From NCBI RefSeq assembly GCF_001293685.1, contig NZ_BCAG01000004.1:105242-169241 (forward strand): DNA of 64,000 nt, written 5' to 3'. The DNA comes from Desulfatitalea tepidiphila (GTDB lineage: Bacteria; Desulfobacterota; Desulfobacteria; Desulfobacterales; Desulfosarcinaceae). A program made the position numbers and the translations under genes. Under the pieces are notes generated by a model. That model had not been told where the DNA came from. It was given only the letters and a program-made list of their open reading frames with translations, and did no database searches. Shown one piece after another: positions 63,962 to 64,000 of this stretch. How positions within the stretch are numbered: position 1 is the stretch's first letter; each line of letters begins with the position of its first letter.

Positions 63962-64000
63962 AGCAAGCGGCCAGGGCCACATACGCCTGCGGTCCTAGTG

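Overview
The window looks like chromosome from an anaerobic, acetyl-CoA-using sulfate reducer of the Desulfobacterota, most likely a Desulfosarcina-like member of Desulfobacterales. This rests on gene content, not a search: DsrC beside an AsrAB/Flx-like electron-transfer pair, pyruvate:ferredoxin oxidoreductase, ADP-forming acetyl-CoA synthetase, a CooC-type nickel ATPase, a selenocysteine formate dehydrogenase, an ETF plus membrane ETF:menaquinone oxidoreductase, rubrerythrin, and a siroheme decarboxylase-type regulator relative. The DNA is GC-rich throughout. I saw no rRNA, tRNA, CRISPR array, phage module or intact transposase.

Layout. 1-4700: redox pair and dsrC with its own promoter and terminator, then a yjbQ/Ahb-like/nitrilase cluster and a cysteine-cluster protein. 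4700-8400: the single-polypeptide PFOR. 8400-13100: small regulatory-looking genes, two tandem 7TM-PAS proteins with a histidine-kinase dimerisation box but no ATPase, and a lipoprotein. 13100-19300 (minus): a CoA-transferase/hydrolase fused to a GNAT domain, ADP-forming acyl-CoA synthetase, class I fumarase. 19400-31800: comEC, a metallo-hydrolase, a large conserved uncharacterised protein, parE-parC-GNAT and a U32 protein. 32000-39600: CooC-like ATPase, Ski2-like helicase, dgkA, pepA, a tiny cysteine protein, rubrerythrin and an unusual trypsin-like protease. 39600-46700 (minus): tamB-tamA with seven POTRA-like repeats. 46800-55600: a fatty-acid oxidation region (emo-etfB-etfA, fadD, acyl-CoA dehydrogenase, TetR regulator) with two near-identical palindromic operators resembling the Bacillus FadR site. 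55700-60050: two convergent selenoprotein genes, an HdrC/HdrB-like protein and formate dehydrogenase, each interrupted by an in-frame UGA followed by a SECIS-like hairpin. 60200-64000: vanZ-like gene, thrS and an RNase D gene with a likely C-terminal frameshift.

How it fits together. Acyl-CoAs made by FadD are oxidised by the acyl-CoA dehydrogenase; electrons go through EtfAB and the membrane FeS/cytochrome protein to menaquinone. Acetyl-CoA links PFOR, ADP-forming synthetase and CoA-transferase. Formate, ferredoxin and thiol/disulfide electrons are handled by FdhA, the HdrB-like selenoprotein, the AsrAB/Flx-like pair and DsrC.

Intergenic space carries several families of palindromic repeats. 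One family has two full 143-bp copies and one 47-bp miniature, all shortly upstream of redox or metallo-enzyme genes; two other families begin at, or directly after, a stop codon.
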